Source: Rhizomicrobium electricum
Lineage (GTDB): Bacteria > Pseudomonadota > Alphaproteobacteria > Micropepsales > Micropepsaceae
NCBI RefSeq assembly: GCF_011762045.1
Contig: NZ_JAASQS010000012.1
Location: forward strand, 62,001 to 126,000
Length of the DNA: 64,000 nucleotides
Direction of reading: 5' to 3'
Shown here: positions 1 through 8,160 of the stretch, in pieces
How the letters are laid out: each line of letters starts with the position of its first letter
How positions within the stretch are numbered: position 1 is the stretch's first letter
The notes under the pieces: generated by a model
Told to the model about the DNA's origin: nothing
What the model saw: only the letters and a program-made list of their open reading frames with translations
The model's database searches: none
Made by a program: the position numbers and the translations under genes

Positions 1-1985
1 AAGCCGCCGATCGCCAGCGCCCGCCCCATATCGACGGTGAGAGACGTCGGCAGCGTCTTGCCCTGCCATATGGTGGCCGGATCGCCGTCGATCGCCTTGA
101 CGCCGTCCGCCGACGTCCAGCCGGCAGGCGCAAAGCCCGAAAAGCTCTTGGAGGCCATCATGCCGAGGCGGCCGTCCGCCCCCACGCAGGCGGCATTGAC
201 CACACCGCCGCGAACGAGCGCAACCGGACCGGAGTAGACCGGCGATGTCGGTGTGGGCACCGAGCCGTCCACCGTGTAGACGACTTTGAGACCCTTGGGG
301 CTGTTGAGCGTCACCAAACCATCGACCGTACGCTCGGAGATCACCGGCGGCCGCACCAGTTCGGCCTGCTTGAACAGTCCGATCTCGGCCAATGCCGGCT
401 CCAGGCGGGCCGCCGTGATGCGGATGCGGACCCGGTCGCTCGTCACCGGCGTATCCCAGCGCAACAGGCGCTTGTGGCCGATGGTCGTTTGCGCGTCGAT
501 CTGCTTCCAGGCCGAGCCGTCCCAGACATCGACGGCGAAATTTTCGATGCGCTGACCGCGACGGTCGACGGCTTCCTGCAACGAAACCACATCGAAGGTC
601 ACCGGCGCCGGAAGCTGCAGGGTCAGCGTCGCCTGACGCTGGCCGCGCGCGGCCTCCCACCAGGTGTCGAGACTGCCGTCGAGAACGCGGGCCGCGGCAT
701 GCCCCTTCGCCGTGCTGTCCGCGGTGAGCGTGCCGCCGGCGGCGAGGTTCTTGGCGAACGTGTCCTTGACCACCTCCGCCATCAGCCGCAACGAAGCGAG
801 CTGATCGTCCGGAATCAATCCGCGCGTATCCGGCGGCAGATTGAGCAGCATGTTCCCGTTGCGGCCGACCGATTGGTAGTAGACGTCGACCAGATCCGCC
901 GCGGTTTTCACGCGCTTCTTCGGATGCCAGAACCAGCCGTACAGGATGGAGGTGTTGACCTCCGCCGGAAACCACCACAAATGCGATCCGGGTACGAGCT
1001 TGGCGCGGCTGCCGAGATCCTCGTCCTGCATGTCGGGCCAGTTGAAGTCCGCCGGGGCCTTGGGCAGCGGAATCACGCTCCATTCGGTGGTGCGGCCGAC
1101 GCCGCTTTCGTTGCCGACCCAGCGTGCATCCGGCCCCTTGCCGAAGATCATGGCACCCGGCTGAAGCTTGCGGATCAGATCGTACCACGCGGCATAGTCG
1201 TAGGTTTCGTGCACGCTCGGATCGGGATTGGCGCCGTCGAACCAGACTTCCTGCACCGGTCCGTATTCGGTCAGCAGCTCGTAAAGCTGGTTGAGGAAAT
1301 AGCGGTTGTAGTCGTCCACCGTGTAGCTGAAGCGGCCGAACTTCGACGCTCTCGGCTTGGCAGGATCGCTGGTGAAGCTGGCGGGATCGGTCGGGATCGT
1401 CGAACGCTTCTTGGCGCTGTCGTCGCCGTAATAACCGGACGGATTTTTCGGATTGGTCTTCAGTTGCCACAGGTCGGCGGGCGACAGATAGAGGCCCAGC
1501 TTGACGCCGTGCTTGCGCGCCGCATCGGCGACCTCGCGCACCAGATCGCCCTTGCCGCCCCGCCACGGACTGGCCGCGACCGAGTGGTCCGAATAGCGCG
1601 TCGGCCACAGATTGAGGCCGTCGTGATGTTTGGCGACCAGGATGATCTCCCGGCCGCCCGCCTCTTTGATGGTACGAACCCACTGTTCGGCATCGAGCGC
1701 GGAGGGATTGAAAATCGCCGGATCTTCGCGGCCATCACCCCATTCGAGGCCGCGGAACGTGTTCGGCCCGAAATGCAGGAAATAGGTGTTTTCCAGCCGC
1801 ATCCAGGTGCGCTGGTTGGCGCGCGGCAGCACCTTGGCGGCTTTCTCCGCGATTACCGCCGCGGAATCGCCCGCCGCAATCACCTGGACATCGGCATACG
1901 GGATGGCCTTCTCCGCCGGCTGCCCGAACGCAGCGGTAAAGCCGAGCATTGTGACGGCGGCGGCACACGAAATCTTCGACGGCAT
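1..1985 (-). CDS. Exported GH29 alpha-L-fucosidase (C-terminus beyond left edge)
   Basis: Predicted retaining alpha-L-fucosidase that removes terminal fucose from glycans in the periplasm or outside. Translating the minus strand from the ATG at 1983-1985 gives an open frame to base 1, so about 661 residues are visible and the C-terminus is missing. The N-terminus is a short signal peptide (residues 1-22). The GH29 domain spans about 50-400, with the KHHDG signature near 119-123 and WFDG at 248-251, where D250 is the likely nucleophile. After it come an F5/8-type (discoidin-like) module (about 415-540), a chitobiase C-terminal-like Ig module (about 550-620) and the start of a second discoidin-like module. 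An AGGA lies 8 bases before the start. It begins 46 bases after the GH39 stop, so the two are probably co-transcribed. Confidence 0.85.
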   Translation of the reverse strand, partial: MPSKISCAAAVTMLGFTAAFGQPAEKAIPYADVQVIAAGDSAAVIAEKAAKVLPRANQRTWMRLENTYFLHFGPNTFRGLEWGDGREDPAIFNPSALDAEQWVRTIKEAGGREIILVAKHHDGLNLWPTRYSDHSVAASPWRGGKGDLVREVADAARKHGVKLGLYLSPADLWQLKTNPKNPSGYYGDDSAKKRSTIPTDPASFTSDPAKPRASKFGRFSYTVDDYNRYFLNQLYELLTEYGPVQEVWFDGANPDPSVHETYDYAAWYDLIRKLQPGAMIFGKGPDARWVGNESGVGRTTEWSVIPLPKAPADFNWPDMQDEDLGSRAKLVPGSHLWWFPAEVNTSILYGWFWHPKKRVKTAADLVDVYYQSVGRNGNMLLNLPPDTRGLIPDDQLASLRLMAEVVKDTFAKNLAAGGTLTADSTAKGHAAARVLDGSLDTWWEAARGQRQATLTLQLPAPVTFDVVSLQEAVDRRGQRIENFAVDVWDGSAWKQIDAQTTIGHKRLLRWDTPVTSDRVRIRITAARLEPALAEIGLFKQAELVRPPVISERTVDGLVTLNSPKGLKVVYTVDGSVPTPTSPVYSGPVALVRGGVVNAACVGADGRLGMMASKSFSGFAPAGWTSADGVKAIDGDPATIWQGKTLPTSLTVDMGRALAIGG

Positions 1986-2031
1986 GACAGGCATCCTGCT
2001 GAACGGGGTACGGACGGCTTCGAATCGACCG

Positions 2032-3600
2032 CTAGGGCCGGCTTCTTTCGAGTTTGACGAGGACGACATCGTTCTGTCGCATGGAAAGCGTGCGATGAAA
2101 GGTCCCGTCGGCCCCAACCGTCACCTTGATGTCGATCTCCGGCCGGTCGGCCGACTGCTTCTGCAACGTCGCGACCTGCTCCGCCGACAAGTCTTTCGGC
2201 ATGCCCCATTTCAAGTACTGGGTGTAGACGTCGTTGGCTTCGTAGCCGGTGCGATGCACGGTCAGCCGGTAGGTGCCAGGCGTGAGCTTGGCGAGATTCA
2301 GTTCGACGGGCGCGGCGGCCGCGGCGGGCCTGACCTTGCGATAGAACGGACGATTGCTCTCCTTCTGGTCCGGCGTGGCGTAATCCCAGAACAATCCGGA
2401 AAAACCCGTTTCCGTCCGCGCCAGAATCGATTCGGTATCGCTGCCGGCGAGCGCCTGCGGCCCCAGCTCGTTGAGATATCTGTAGGCGAAGAAGGCGGCC
2501 TTGCGCAGACCTTCGCGATTGACGAGACCGAAGCCGCCGTGGAACGAGGACGGCGGGGGGCCGGCTTCCTCGAACAGATCGGTGTAGGTCCAATAGCTCA
2601 TCGACTGGGCGCCGCCTTCGGTCTTCTTCAGCTTGTCGAGGATGAAGGCCGCACTGAGATAATCGTCGTGTATCGGATCGCGCGGATTGTAGCTGGTGCT
2701 CCATTCCGTGAAGTGCAGCGGCAAGCCGGGCCAATCGGCCTGAATCTGCTTGCGCACGTTCCAGACGTCGTTGCTGATCGAACCGGGGTCGGCCACCAGC
2801 TTGTTGTCGCCCTCGCCTTTTTCATCGAGGAATCCGCCGGCCACGCCGTAGCCATGGGTCGAGACAAAATCGACCGGCACGCCCGCGGCCTTGGCGTGGG
2901 CGAGGAATTCCGGCACCCAGGCGGCACCGGCCGTCGCGGGCCCGCCCACCTGCAAGAGGGGATCGACCGCTTTGAGCGCGCGAACGGTGGCGTCGTAGAG
3001 CTTGAAATAGGTGGCCTGGTTGCCGTCGGTCCAGAAGCCGTCGAGATTGGGTTCGTTCCACACCTCGAACCGCCACGACCGCACTTCGGCGACGCCGAAG
3101 CGGGCTTCGAGATGACGGGCAAAGGCGGTCATGAAATCGGACCACTTGCCCCAATCCTTCGGCGGCGAGCCGTTGCCCTGCCAATAGAAAATGGTCTTGG
3201 TCCCGCTCGCCAGGTCGTGCGGCATGAACCCGATTTCGACGAACGGCTTCATGCCGGTCTTGAGGATGGCATCGTAGACGGCATCGATCTTGTCGAAATT
3301 ATAGACCGGCTTGCCGTCCACCTCGCGATAGGCCTCCATGTCGTCGTGCAGGATGCCGTGAAAGCGGATGAACTTGAACCCCAGCTCGTCGTGAACCAGC
3401 TTGAGCTGGGCGAGATTGTCCTTGCGCAAAAGAATGCCGGGATGATCGGCACCGACGCAATCCTGCCACGCCATGTCGCGCGGTCCGGCAACGGCCGTCA
3501 TGTCGGCGCTGATGGAGCGTGCCGGTTGCGCCAGCGCGGACGTGGCGGCAAATGCGGCGATCACGCCGGCGGTCATTGCTCTGGCGACGCGGGAAGACAT
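2032..3600 (-). CDS. Exported GH39 glycosidase (beta-xylosidase-like)
   Basis: Predicted retaining glycosidase of family GH39, which holds beta-xylosidases and related enzymes. Its role here is probably trimming xylose- or arabinose-containing oligosaccharides. From the chosen start the protein has 522 residues. A signal peptide ends near an ALAQ site, and a (beta/alpha)8 domain carries WNEP with acid/base E183 and FTEW with nucleophile E299. I chose the ATG at 3598-3600 because GAGG sits 6 bases before it. An ATG four codons upstream (3612) has no such site. The gene lies 13 bases after the Cys-repeat gene and 46 bases before the fucosidase. The exact substrate cannot be read from sequence. 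Confidence 0.85.
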   Translation of the reverse strand: MSSRVARAMTAGVIAAFAATSALAQPARSISADMTAVAGPRDMAWQDCVGADHPGILLRKDNLAQLKLVHDELGFKFIRFHGILHDDMEAYREVDGKPVYNFDKIDAVYDAILKTGMKPFVEIGFMPHDLASGTKTIFYWQGNGSPPKDWGKWSDFMTAFARHLEARFGVAEVRSWRFEVWNEPNLDGFWTDGNQATYFKLYDATVRALKAVDPLLQVGGPATAGAAWVPEFLAHAKAAGVPVDFVSTHGYGVAGGFLDEKGEGDNKLVADPGSISNDVWNVRKQIQADWPGLPLHFTEWSTSYNPRDPIHDDYLSAAFILDKLKKTEGGAQSMSYWTYTDLFEEAGPPPSSFHGGFGLVNREGLRKAAFFAYRYLNELGPQALAGSDTESILARTETGFSGLFWDYATPDQKESNRPFYRKVRPAAAAAPVELNLAKLTPGTYRLTVHRTGYEANDVYTQYLKWGMPKDLSAEQVATLQKQSADRPEIDIKVTVGADGTFHRTLSMRQNDVVLVKLERSRP

Positions 3601-3613
3601 GAACAACCTCATT

Positions 3614-4612
3614 CTAATTCGGTTTCGTTAAAGTGCAGACGGCTTGGCGCTTGGCCGCCGCGAGGCAATCGACCGCTTCGAACGGTTCGTTCGATCCCTC
3701 GGCCGGCAGATAGGCGACCAGGCCTTTGGGCTGCTGGCTGGGGCAGAAATATTCCACGACCTGCCGCCGCTTGACGGTCTCGTGTCCGATCACGCGAACG
3801 GATTGCGCGTCGCAGGATACTTTGTAGCGCCCCAACGCAGCCTTCGCCGCCGCGAGCGCGGTATCGTTGTCGCGAAGGCGGCACGCGACGCCATTCATCT
3901 CGGAAATCGGGCAGGCCATGATCCGCACCGGAGCCTGAGAGCCCGGCAGCGGCGACCAGATGGTGAAGCCGGGACCTTCGGCGCATGCCGTTTCGATAAA
4001 ATCGGTGGTCGGGCTCTGCCCGCGCCATTTGATGTCCTTGATGGTGCACGCCTTGCCGGCTTGCGACAGGATCGACGCAGCAGCGGCTTTCGAACCGGGA
4101 TTCTCGGGCAGGCCGCATGCGATCGCCGGTTCGCGCTTGGCGGCGATGTCGACCGCGCGCGCCGCTTCGGCGGCAAAACAAGTGAAGCCGGACGATCCGC
4201 CGGGCGCACCGCCCTGGACCAGAAAATAGCCGACGCCGCTATCGCACGCGACCTCGTAGGTTTTGGTGTTCGCGTTGTCGTCCACCGCAACCAGAATGGC
4301 GTTGGTCACGCGGCATTGAAGCTTGAAGGACGCGACAAGCGCCGCAGCCTTGGCTTTGTCCTCCGCCAGGATTTCGCCGGCCGACTTGCCCTCCTTGTTC
4401 CACTTCTTCATGCGAGCCTTGAGGGCATCATAGGTGCCGAACTTGTTGATCTGATCGACGGCTTGGTCGGAGATGGTCGCCACGCCTTTCGGCGCCTCCC
4501 CGGCAATGCCGGGAGCATTCGGGTTACCCGACGTGGCCGGCCCCAACTGCGCCTGCGAAGGCGCGAACAACCACGGCAGGAGACCGATTGCTGCGAGAAT
4601 TGCTTTGCTCAT
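3614..4612 (-). CDS. Exported protein with three four-cysteine repeats, function unknown
   Basis: I do not recognise this family. The protein has 332 residues from the ATG at 4610-4612, which begins a clean signal peptide (residues 1-22, ending SQAQ). An upstream in-frame start at 4708 would put about 32 residues before the signal peptide and reads through a strong hairpin, so I reject it. After a short helical segment (50-95) come three divergent tandem repeats with cysteines at 100/123/145/166, 189/210/234/244 and 267/290/316/326. The first two gaps are similar in each repeat (21-26 residues), and repeats 2 and 3 share the last gap of 10. Export and even cysteine numbers suggest disulfides. 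Its place between the TonB receptor and the glycosidases suggests a role in glycan handling, by inference only. Confidence 0.75.
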   Translation of the reverse strand: MSKAILAAIGLLPWLFAPSQAQLGPATSGNPNAPGIAGEAPKGVATISDQAVDQINKFGTYDALKARMKKWNKEGKSAGEILAEDKAKAAALVASFKLQCRVTNAILVAVDDNANTKTYEVACDSGVGYFLVQGGAPGGSSGFTCFAAEAARAVDIAAKREPAIACGLPENPGSKAAAASILSQAGKACTIKDIKWRGQSPTTDFIETACAEGPGFTIWSPLPGSQAPVRIMACPISEMNGVACRLRDNDTALAAAKAALGRYKVSCDAQSVRVIGHETVKRRQVVEYFCPSQQPKGLVAYLPAEGSNEPFEAVDCLAAAKRQAVCTLTKPN

Positions 4613-4629
4613 CGCCGTATCCGAATGTA

Positions 4630-4660
4630 AGGATCCCCGGCTCGTGACACCGGGGATCCT
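4630..4660 (-). promoter_or_regulatory. Strong hairpin in leader of Cys-repeat gene
   Basis: An 11-base perfect inverted repeat (AGGATCCCCGG and its complement) with a 9-base loop lies 18 bases upstream of the start at 4612. There is no T-run after it on the minus strand. It is more likely an mRNA processing or stabilising hairpin, or an attenuator between the receptor gene and the downstream genes, than a classic terminator. Confidence 0.5.
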
Positions 4661-4771
4661 CTGGGAGGGCACTTCGCCTGCTCGTGATGTGAACCAGGAG
4701 AAGTGCAAGGCGGGTAGCGCCGCCTTCTCGGACGATCCGGCTGCCGCTTTGCGGCGCTGGACCTGGAAAGC

Positions 4772-4801
4772 AGAGGGGCCTGGCCCGAGCCAAGCCCCTC
4801 T
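4772..4801 (-). terminator. Hairpin just after TonB-receptor stop
   Basis: An 8-base stem (AGAGGGGC paired with GCCCCTCT) with a 14-base loop begins 5 bases after the receptor stop codon. The T-content that follows on the minus strand is weak (GCTTTCC). It may act as a partial terminator or a 3'-end stabiliser, lowering expression of the genes downstream relative to the receptor. Confidence 0.45.
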
Positions 4802-4806
4802 TCACA

Positions 4807-7800
4807 TCAGTATTCCACCCGCAGTTCCATCGACACGCGGCGGTCGGCGACGAACCAGCTGCGGCCGTGCTCTTGCGCGGCGTAGCCCATGGTCGTCTTG
4901 GCCTTGGTGTTGAGGAGGTTCTGCGACTGGATGTTGAACGAGAAGTGCTCGTCAATCTTGTAGTCCATGCCCGCATCGAGGGAGCCGAACGACTTGCTCC
5001 ACACCGGCAGCGAGTAACGGCACTGACCGGCGATCAGATTGCCGCCCCAGCCCGCCGACGCATTGTTGTTCTGCGGACAATCGACATAGTTGTCGCCCGC
5101 CGCATAAGTACCCTGCGTGTTCCAGCCGGAAGCCGACATCAGATATTTGCTGCGCCAGTTGTAGGCCAGACGGAACGAGAGCGGATCGCGATCGTACATC
5201 AGCGTCGCGTTGTAGGCGTAATGCGACAGGCCGGCCACCGGCATATGCGCACTGATGTTGTTGCCGAGCATGTCGAACGAGTAGTTACCCGGCGCCTTGG
5301 AGTCGATGTAGGTGAAGTTGGCGTCCATGCCGAAGCCGCGCAAGTAGGACGGCACGAACTCCCAATCGGCATATTTCGTGAAGCCGAATTCGACACCGCG
5401 GATCAACGTCTCCTTGTTGGTGTTCTGCGCGGACTTCACCACCGTGGGCTTGGTGACCGTCTGCTTGCTGACGAACAGGCAGGAATAGTCGGGAGCCCCG
5501 GTGCTCACGCAATCGGTGCCGTTCGACTGCAGTTGCGGCGTACCGATCACCCACGGCATGTCCTGCAGCACGTAGCCGGTGACCTGCCGGTGCTTGATGG
5601 ATTTGTAGAACAGCGACGTATAAACCTTGGAGCCGCCGTCGCCGTACCATTCGACGGACATGTCGAAGTTGCGGCCGATCTGCGGCTTCAGGTTGGGATT
5701 GTCGCTGTCGATATTGTAGCCCGTCAGGATCTTGTTGTTGCCCTCCGTCCCGACGGTGCTGCCGCCGCCGATGCCGGCAAAGGTCGGCTGCTCGGCGGTG
5801 ATCGAGCCGGCGAAGCGGATATGCAGTTTGTCGTTCGGCATGAACTGGACGTTGAACGCCGGCAGCAGCGTCCAGCTGACGCGGCCGCCCTGGACCGGCA
5901 GCGACGTCTTGTCGGTGGCCAGCAAGGGTCCGGACGAGGTCTCGCGGAACAGCGTGTTGCCCCACGTCGTGATGAAGCCACTTGCCCGGTTGTCGACATA
6001 GACGAGGCGTGCACCGGCGTTGCCGCTCATGGTCATGCCGAGGACGTCTTCCATCGCGAAGGATGCCATGGCGTAGCCCGCGACGTTCACCGTCTTGTAG
6101 TGCTTGGCTCTGCGGCCTTCGTAGGGATACTCGATCGTATCCTTGGAATCGCCGTACTTCGAACGGTAGTAGTTGACGTCATACATCTCGACTTTCGAGA
6201 TTTCCGGGAACAAGGCCGGTCCCGGCAGATTCACCTCGCCGCGGAAGAAGTTGGGGAACTGGTACAGCACCGTGTCGGCCTTCGCCGCCGGATCGCTCCA
6301 CCAATACATGGTGCCCCAGGTCGCCGAGAGATTCTTCCAGTCGTAGCCGCCCGCGTTCTGGTCGTGCTCGGTGCGGATGTCGCCGCGAACGCCGAACTTG
6401 ACGGCTTTGACGATGCCCGCATTGAGCTTGTATTCGACGTCTACGGTGGCCTGGATTTCCTGACCGTAGTTCTTGTTCCGGTTATACATCGTGTCGTTCC
6501 AGTAATAACCGGAACTCGTCTTCAGCGACGACGCGTCGGCCATCACGATGGTCGGATAGGCGCCGCGCAGATCCATGCCGTACGGCGACATGATGACGTC
6601 GCCTTCGACTTCCAGGCTGGTGCCGTTGGACTTCGAATAAATGAAGCTGGCGTTCGACCGCACCGTCCAGTTGTCGTTCGGCGTCCAGTTGGCGCTGAGG
6701 GCGATATCGGTCGTGCGCGCATAGGACTTGCTGGCACCGGCGCGCGTGGCGCCCTTCGAGCAGAGCTTGCTGGCATCGCCGCAGCGCCCCATGATCGTAT
6801 CGTAATTGGGATTCCAGCCAATATTCTTGTCGAATACGAAGCCGGTATCGTAGTAGGCGTTGGTGTAGACCAGATTGTTCCCCGAATCGTAGAGATGATA
6901 GAGGGGATCGTTTGCTCCCGGCGTGCCTCCGCTCAGTGCCGCAACGAGTTGCGACTTGCCGAGATCGTTGCGCACGGTATCGGTCGGATTCAGCGTATAG
7001 GTGATATTGGAATTGTGGCCGCCGTTGCTGGCCGCGAAGTTGTACGATCTTTCGTTCTGATCGTTGGCGGAGCTGAACAGCGTCGCGTTGATCGACAGCT
7101 TTTCGCTCGGCCGCCACTGGAAGGCCGCGTAAACGCCGCCGCGCTTATGGAAGCCGGTGCTGGTGTGATAATCGAAGCCGCCCGGCATCCAGTAGGTCGT
7201 CGGATTGGCTTTGAGGACAGGCGTAACCGTTCCGCTGACGTTTTGAAGCGTGTAGTTTTCCAGCACGTTGGTGTGCGGGAAGTACGGTTCGACCTGGATC
7301 GCGTCGTTGCGATAGCTGCTGTCGTCGTAGGACAGGTCGAGCAGGAAGCCCATCTCGCCCCACTTGGTGTCCCAGCGCGTGCTGCCCATGACCGAGGCGC
7401 GCGGGCGAAGCTGCTTGACGAGATCGCCGTAGCTGGCGCTGACCGCGCCGCGGATCGTCGTGCCGTCGAAATCGAACGGCAAATGGGTGCGCAGATTGAT
7501 GGTGCCGCCGAGACCGCCTTCGATCTGGTCCGGCGTGTAGGTCTTGTAGACGTCGACCGCCGCCATCAGTTCGGACGGAACGTCGCCCCACAGCAACTGA
7601 CGGCCGTTGTTGGCGCTGAACGCGTTATGACCGTTCAAGGTCGAGGTGCCGCCCGGCAAACCACGCACGGTCGGTCCGGAGCCTTCGACGGTATAGTTGT
7701 CGGGATTGCCGAGATTGTTGAAATGCGTGATGGTCACGCCCGAAACGCGCTGCAGCACTTCGGTGATCGAACGGTCCGGCAGCTTGCCGGCATCGTCGGC

Positions 7801-8013
7801 CACGATCGAGTCGACGATCTGATCCGCGTTTTCCTTGATCTTGACGGCAGACTGGATCGCCGCGCGCTGGCCCGTGACCGTCACGGTTTCCATCGTCTGG
7901 GTCTGGGCCGCCGCCGGCATGACCATGCCCAACGCCAGCACTGAAACGCCGCCGAACAACATGCAGCTCATCTTGGCCGCGATGCCCCTCGTGCTATTCG
8001 CCTGATAATTCAC
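4807..8013 (-). CDS. TonB-dependent outer-membrane receptor
   Basis: Predicted 22-strand outer-membrane transporter of the large TonB-dependent receptor group used for carbohydrates in Alphaproteobacteria. I chose the GTG at 8011-8013 (1068 residues) because TTGGGAGGGTACA directly abuts it. A start 11 codons upstream would run through that ribosome-binding site. Signal peptide 1 to about 38 (ending PAAA), TonB-box-like TVTVTG near 43-48, plug domain about 55-190 with the GGLGGTINLRT motif, then the beta-barrel ending in VEY with an aromatic last residue. Downstream come the Cys-repeat protein, GH39 and GH29 genes. The likely cargo is an oligosaccharide released by the secreted hydrolases. That assignment is contextual. 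Confidence 0.92.
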   Translation of the reverse strand: MNYQANSTRGIAAKMSCMLFGGVSVLALGMVMPAAAQTQTMETVTVTGQRAAIQSAVKIKENADQIVDSIVADDAGKLPDRSITEVLQRVSGVTITHFNNLGNPDNYTVEGSGPTVRGLPGGTSTLNGHNAFSANNGRQLLWGDVPSELMAAVDVYKTYTPDQIEGGLGGTINLRTHLPFDFDGTTIRGAVSASYGDLVKQLRPRASVMGSTRWDTKWGEMGFLLDLSYDDSSYRNDAIQVEPYFPHTNVLENYTLQNVSGTVTPVLKANPTTYWMPGGFDYHTSTGFHKRGGVYAAFQWRPSEKLSINATLFSSANDQNERSYNFAASNGGHNSNITYTLNPTDTVRNDLGKSQLVAALSGGTPGANDPLYHLYDSGNNLVYTNAYYDTGFVFDKNIGWNPNYDTIMGRCGDASKLCSKGATRAGASKSYARTTDIALSANWTPNDNWTVRSNASFIYSKSNGTSLEVEGDVIMSPYGMDLRGAYPTIVMADASSLKTSSGYYWNDTMYNRNKNYGQEIQATVDVEYKLNAGIVKAVKFGVRGDIRTEHDQNAGGYDWKNLSATWGTMYWWSDPAAKADTVLYQFPNFFRGEVNLPGPALFPEISKVEMYDVNYYRSKYGDSKDTIEYPYEGRRAKHYKTVNVAGYAMASFAMEDVLGMTMSGNAGARLVYVDNRASGFITTWGNTLFRETSSGPLLATDKTSLPVQGGRVSWTLLPAFNVQFMPNDKLHIRFAGSITAEQPTFAGIGGGSTVGTEGNNKILTGYNIDSDNPNLKPQIGRNFDMSVEWYGDGGSKVYTSLFYKSIKHRQVTGYVLQDMPWVIGTPQLQSNGTDCVSTGAPDYSCLFVSKQTVTKPTVVKSAQNTNKETLIRGVEFGFTKYADWEFVPSYLRGFGMDANFTYIDSKAPGNYSFDMLGNNISAHMPVAGLSHYAYNATLMYDRDPLSFRLAYNWRSKYLMSASGWNTQGTYAAGDNYVDCPQNNNASAGWGGNLIAGQCRYSLPVWSKSFGSLDAGMDYKIDEHFSFNIQSQNLLNTKAKTTMGYAAQEHGRSWFVADRRVSMELRVEY

Positions 8014-8026
8014 TGTACCCTCCCAA
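8014..8026 (-). promoter_or_regulatory. Extended Shine-Dalgarno leader TTGGGAGGGTACA
   Basis: This 13-base block abuts the GTG start of the TonB receptor. Nearly identical blocks precede the autotransporter (10285-10297) and the SMP-30 lactonase (22221-22233). The GGGAGG core is the ribosome-binding site and fixes the start choice. The extra conserved bases are not needed for a normal Shine-Dalgarno. Confidence 0.7.
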
Positions 8027-8042
8027 TTCCTTGTTGGAGATT

Positions 8043-8105
8043 TCACCAGCGCACATCCGACTTGCCGTTTTCCCGGTCATCGAACTGTCTATCCCGCGCT
8101 GGTGA
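8043..8105. repeat. 10-base inverted repeat upstream of TonB receptor
   Basis: TCACCAGCGC at 8043-8052 and its exact complement GCGCTGGTGA at 8096-8105 flank 43 bases, about 30 bases upstream of the receptor start. It could be a looped operator or a 5'-leader stem. The rest of the 8106-8160 interval has GGCC-rich short hairpins after the autotransporter stop, without a T-run. Confidence 0.35.
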
Positions 8106-8160
8106 TGTCTCCTCCGGGCCGATCGGCCCCATTCCACGGCCTTTCGGCCCAACGACTCCG

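Noticed and set aside
4867..7944. 1025-codon open frame antisense to the TonB receptor
   Set aside because: It is a mirror of the receptor reading frame caused by GC-rich codon use. The translation is low-complexity Arg/Val/Ala without domains, and there is no ribosome-binding site.
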